64,000 nucleotides of DNA from contig LIHN01000001.1 of assembly GCA_001314545.1 (NCBI GenBank), positions 588,180 to 652,179 of the forward strand. The letters are read 5' to 3'. The notes under the pieces are model-generated. The model saw nothing but the letters and a program-made list of their open reading frames with translations, was not told the origin of the DNA and ran no database searches. Shown here piece after piece: positions 62,411 to 64,000 of the stretch (position 1 is the first letter of the stretch; every line of letters begins with the position of its first letter). Position numbers and translations under genes: made by a program. The stretch is from Bacteroidetes bacterium HLUCCA01. GTDB lineage: Bacteria; Bacteroidota; Rhodothermia; Balneolales; HLUCCA01.

Positions 62411-64000
62411 TCACTGCCCCAAAGCAAACCGAAGGGTTTCGCAACGGGTAGTGAGTTCCTGTCGGGTCATGCTTCGGTAGGGTTCCGGCAGCAATTCCCG
62501 CGAGGTGCACTCCATTACGGCAATCAGGGTCTGCAACTCTACCTCCTCGGGGTAGGATGGCGGTATGAAATCGGCGAAGGTTTCATCCAGTATTTCCGGG
62601 GTAACCTGCTCACTGCCTGCTGTAGCTGCACGAAATTTCGCCCGGGTGAGGGCGGCCTCCATATCAGCACCCGAAAATGTAACAGCGCCCCCGGTAAGCA
62701 ATTCGGGCACATAGGGCTCACTCAGATTAATCCGCGTCTTGCGGAGCATCGCGTCGTAGAGCTCCTGCCGCTCTTCCGGGGTGGATGGATACAGCAGTGC
62801 GAGGTGTTCCTCGGCCCGACCCTGCCGTTTCAGATCGATGGGCATCAGGTCTGGTCGGGCGGTCATCAGAAACCAAACGATACGGCCACGATTCGCCGTG
62901 TTGCTCATGAACTGTGCAATCTGGGCGAAGACCCGGCTTGAAACCCCGCTGTCACCGGACGCACTGCGGTCGCCAAGGTAGGCGTCGGCCTCGTCGATCA
63001 TGACAGCAACCGGTGCCATCGCGTCTAAAAGTGTGAGTATCTTTTCCAGATTCCCCTCGGTTACCCCCTGCCATTGCGACCTGAAATTCTTCAGTTTCAC
63101 CATCGGAATTCCAACTTCTCCGGCAAAACAGGTAACCATCCAGGTTTTCCCAGTACCCACCGGACCGGCAACCAGGTAACCCATGGGCATGACGTCCCTC
63201 CTGCCTGCACGCAGGTTGGCGGCGGCGGCTCTGAGGTGGGTTTTCACCCGCGCGTGACCGGCTACATCGTCCAGTGTGTATCGGGTATCTACAAACTCCA
63301 GGAGTCCGTACGCTTCAGCCTCAATAAGTTCCTTCTTGCTTTGCACCAGCGAGGCATAACTTAACCGGGTCTGATTTTCCATCGCTCCCGATATAATACT
63401 GCGGAGATTGATGCAGGAAAGACCGGCGGTCTGTTGGGCTAGAACCGGAAGCGGAACTTCCGAGAGCGTGTCAAAATCGGCACTTAGCGACTGAATAAAC
63501 GCCGTACGCTCCGCCTCGGCGGGAAGTTGTACCTTGATGGAGGATACAAAGGGGCTTTGGATGAGGCTTCGGTTCAGGTCGGTCACATTTTCGGCCAGCA
63601 GCAGTACGGTAAAATCGGCCGCAAGAAACAGAGGATCGTGCGACCATTTCTGCAGGGTTACCAGCACATTTCGGTCTTCAGAACCGGCTGCCCCCCCTTC
63701 ACTGACCGGAACGATGGTTTCAGCATAGTCAATGATGCATGCAATACTTTTTCCCTCACCCAGACGGAGCCGAAAAAAGTTCTCCAGAAGTGTGAGCACC
63801 CTGACCGGATCTTTGGGCAACTTGCCGGCAAAGTTGGTACCGGCATAGGCGTCGTATCCGGCTACGGCCCGCTGGAAGTCCTGCAGGCTGCCGGCATCGC
63901 GGAAACGTATACCGGAAGCACGGTCGTAGTACAGCACGATATCGCGGGAGCCGAACAGCTCATCGGAAATAAACGATTCAAAACGCATGAACTCGTAGTC
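62411..64000 (-). CDS. Ycf46-like AAA ATPase, 5' end outside the window (partial)
   Basis: The frame is open from the right edge, with DYEF encoded before the first ATG, so the true start is probably further upstream. The C-terminal half is a canonical AAA module: Walker A GPVGTGKT (275-282, counted from that ATG), Walker B AVMIDEADAYLG (about 328-338), sensor-1 region MTARPDLM and arginine region KRQGRAEEH. The N-terminal half looks like a degenerate AAA copy, with a Walker B-like IIDYAE near 85 and LLLAENVTDLNRS near 129 but no visible Walker A. This tandem arrangement resembles Ycf46-type ATPases. The substrate is unknown. Confidence 0.85.
   Translation of the reverse strand, partial: DYEFMRFESFISDELFGSRDIVLYYDRASGIRFRDAGSLQDFQRAVAGYDAYAGTNFAGKLPKDPVRVLTLLENFFRLRLGEGKSIACIIDYAETIVPVSEGGAAGSEDRNVLVTLQKWSHDPLFLAADFTVLLLAENVTDLNRSLIQSPFVSSIKVQLPAEAERTAFIQSLSADFDTLSEVPLPVLAQQTAGLSCINLRSIISGAMENQTRLSYASLVQSKKELIEAEAYGLLEFVDTRYTLDDVAGHARVKTHLRAAAANLRAGRRDVMPMGYLVAGPVGTGKTWMVTCFAGEVGIPMVKLKNFRSQWQGVTEGNLEKILTLLDAMAPVAVMIDEADAYLGDRSASGDSGVSSRVFAQIAQFMSNTANRGRIVWFLMTARPDLMPIDLKRQGRAEEHLALLYPSTPEERQELYDAMLRKTRINLSEPYVPELLTGGAVTFSGADMEAALTRAKFRAATAGSEQVTPEILDETFADFIPPSYPEEVELQTLIAVMECTSRELLPEPYRSMTRQELTTRCETLRFALGQ

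Overview
The window looks like chromosomal core DNA of a bacterium from the Bacteroidota / Rhodothermota / Balneolota assemblage. The evidence is the presence of DUF5683 behind parAB, DUF3098, DUF6588, DUF3109 and GHL10-type proteins, several start regions without Shine-Dalgarno sequences, and promoters of the TTTG / TAnnTTTG type used by the primary sigma factor of this group (best example upstream of atpD). A Balneolota-like organism is my best guess but is not proven. A lycopene cyclase gene suggests a carotenoid-pigmented cell. I saw no rRNA, tRNA, insertion sequence, prophage or CRISPR array. Almost all of the sequence is coding, in 49 complete or near-complete genes plus one gene tail at the left edge.

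Layout. 0-6 kb: a class A penicillin-binding protein converges on atpDC; rsmB is divergent. 6-18 kb, plus strand: valS, a UvrD/PcrA helicase, an outer-membrane beta-barrel-like protein, lon, rsgA and a DUF6588 protein. 18-33 kb, mostly minus strand: polA, transketolase, a TPR protein, the parA-parB-DUF5683-LOG operon, an ECF sigma / anti-sigma-like pair, uvrC and an MFS transporter; a SpoIIE-type phosphatase lies on the plus strand. 33-38 kb, plus strand: mazG, citrate synthase, an Lrp regulator and an unrecognised membrane protein. 38-44 kb, minus strand: rpoN with a DUF3109 gene, trxA and dnaE. 44-49 kb: tonB, then a minus-strand operon of an SLC13-family transporter, a receiver-only response regulator and a soluble histidine kinase. 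49-52 kb, plus strand: a TPR protein, an anti-sigma-like membrane protein and crtY. 52-57 kb: a five-gene minus-strand run DUF3098 - DUF92 - DAACS symporter - TPR - GHL10. 57-62 kb, plus strand: maf, a large TPR protein, an 'asparagine synthetase B'-named periplasmic protein and a methyltransferase. At the right edge is an AAA ATPase whose 5' end is cut off.

The genes mostly serve DNA replication, repair and segregation (polA, dnaE, helicase, uvrC, parAB), translation and protein quality control (valS, rsmB, rsgA, lon), energy metabolism (atpDC, gltA, tkt), nucleotide-pool cleaning (mazG, maf) and envelope functions (PBP, tonB, outer-membrane proteins).

The most unusual locus is the operon at 45.2-48.8 kb. 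Its SLC13-type anion transporter carries an extra loop of about 70 residues, predicted periplasmic, whose sequence resembles the membrane-proximal domain of RND/HlyD membrane-fusion proteins. It is tightly linked to a receiver-only regulator and a membrane-free histidine kinase that has a degenerate cyclic-nucleotide-binding-type domain and an insertion inside its dimerisation hairpin. I propose this as a candidate transporter-coupled signalling system.
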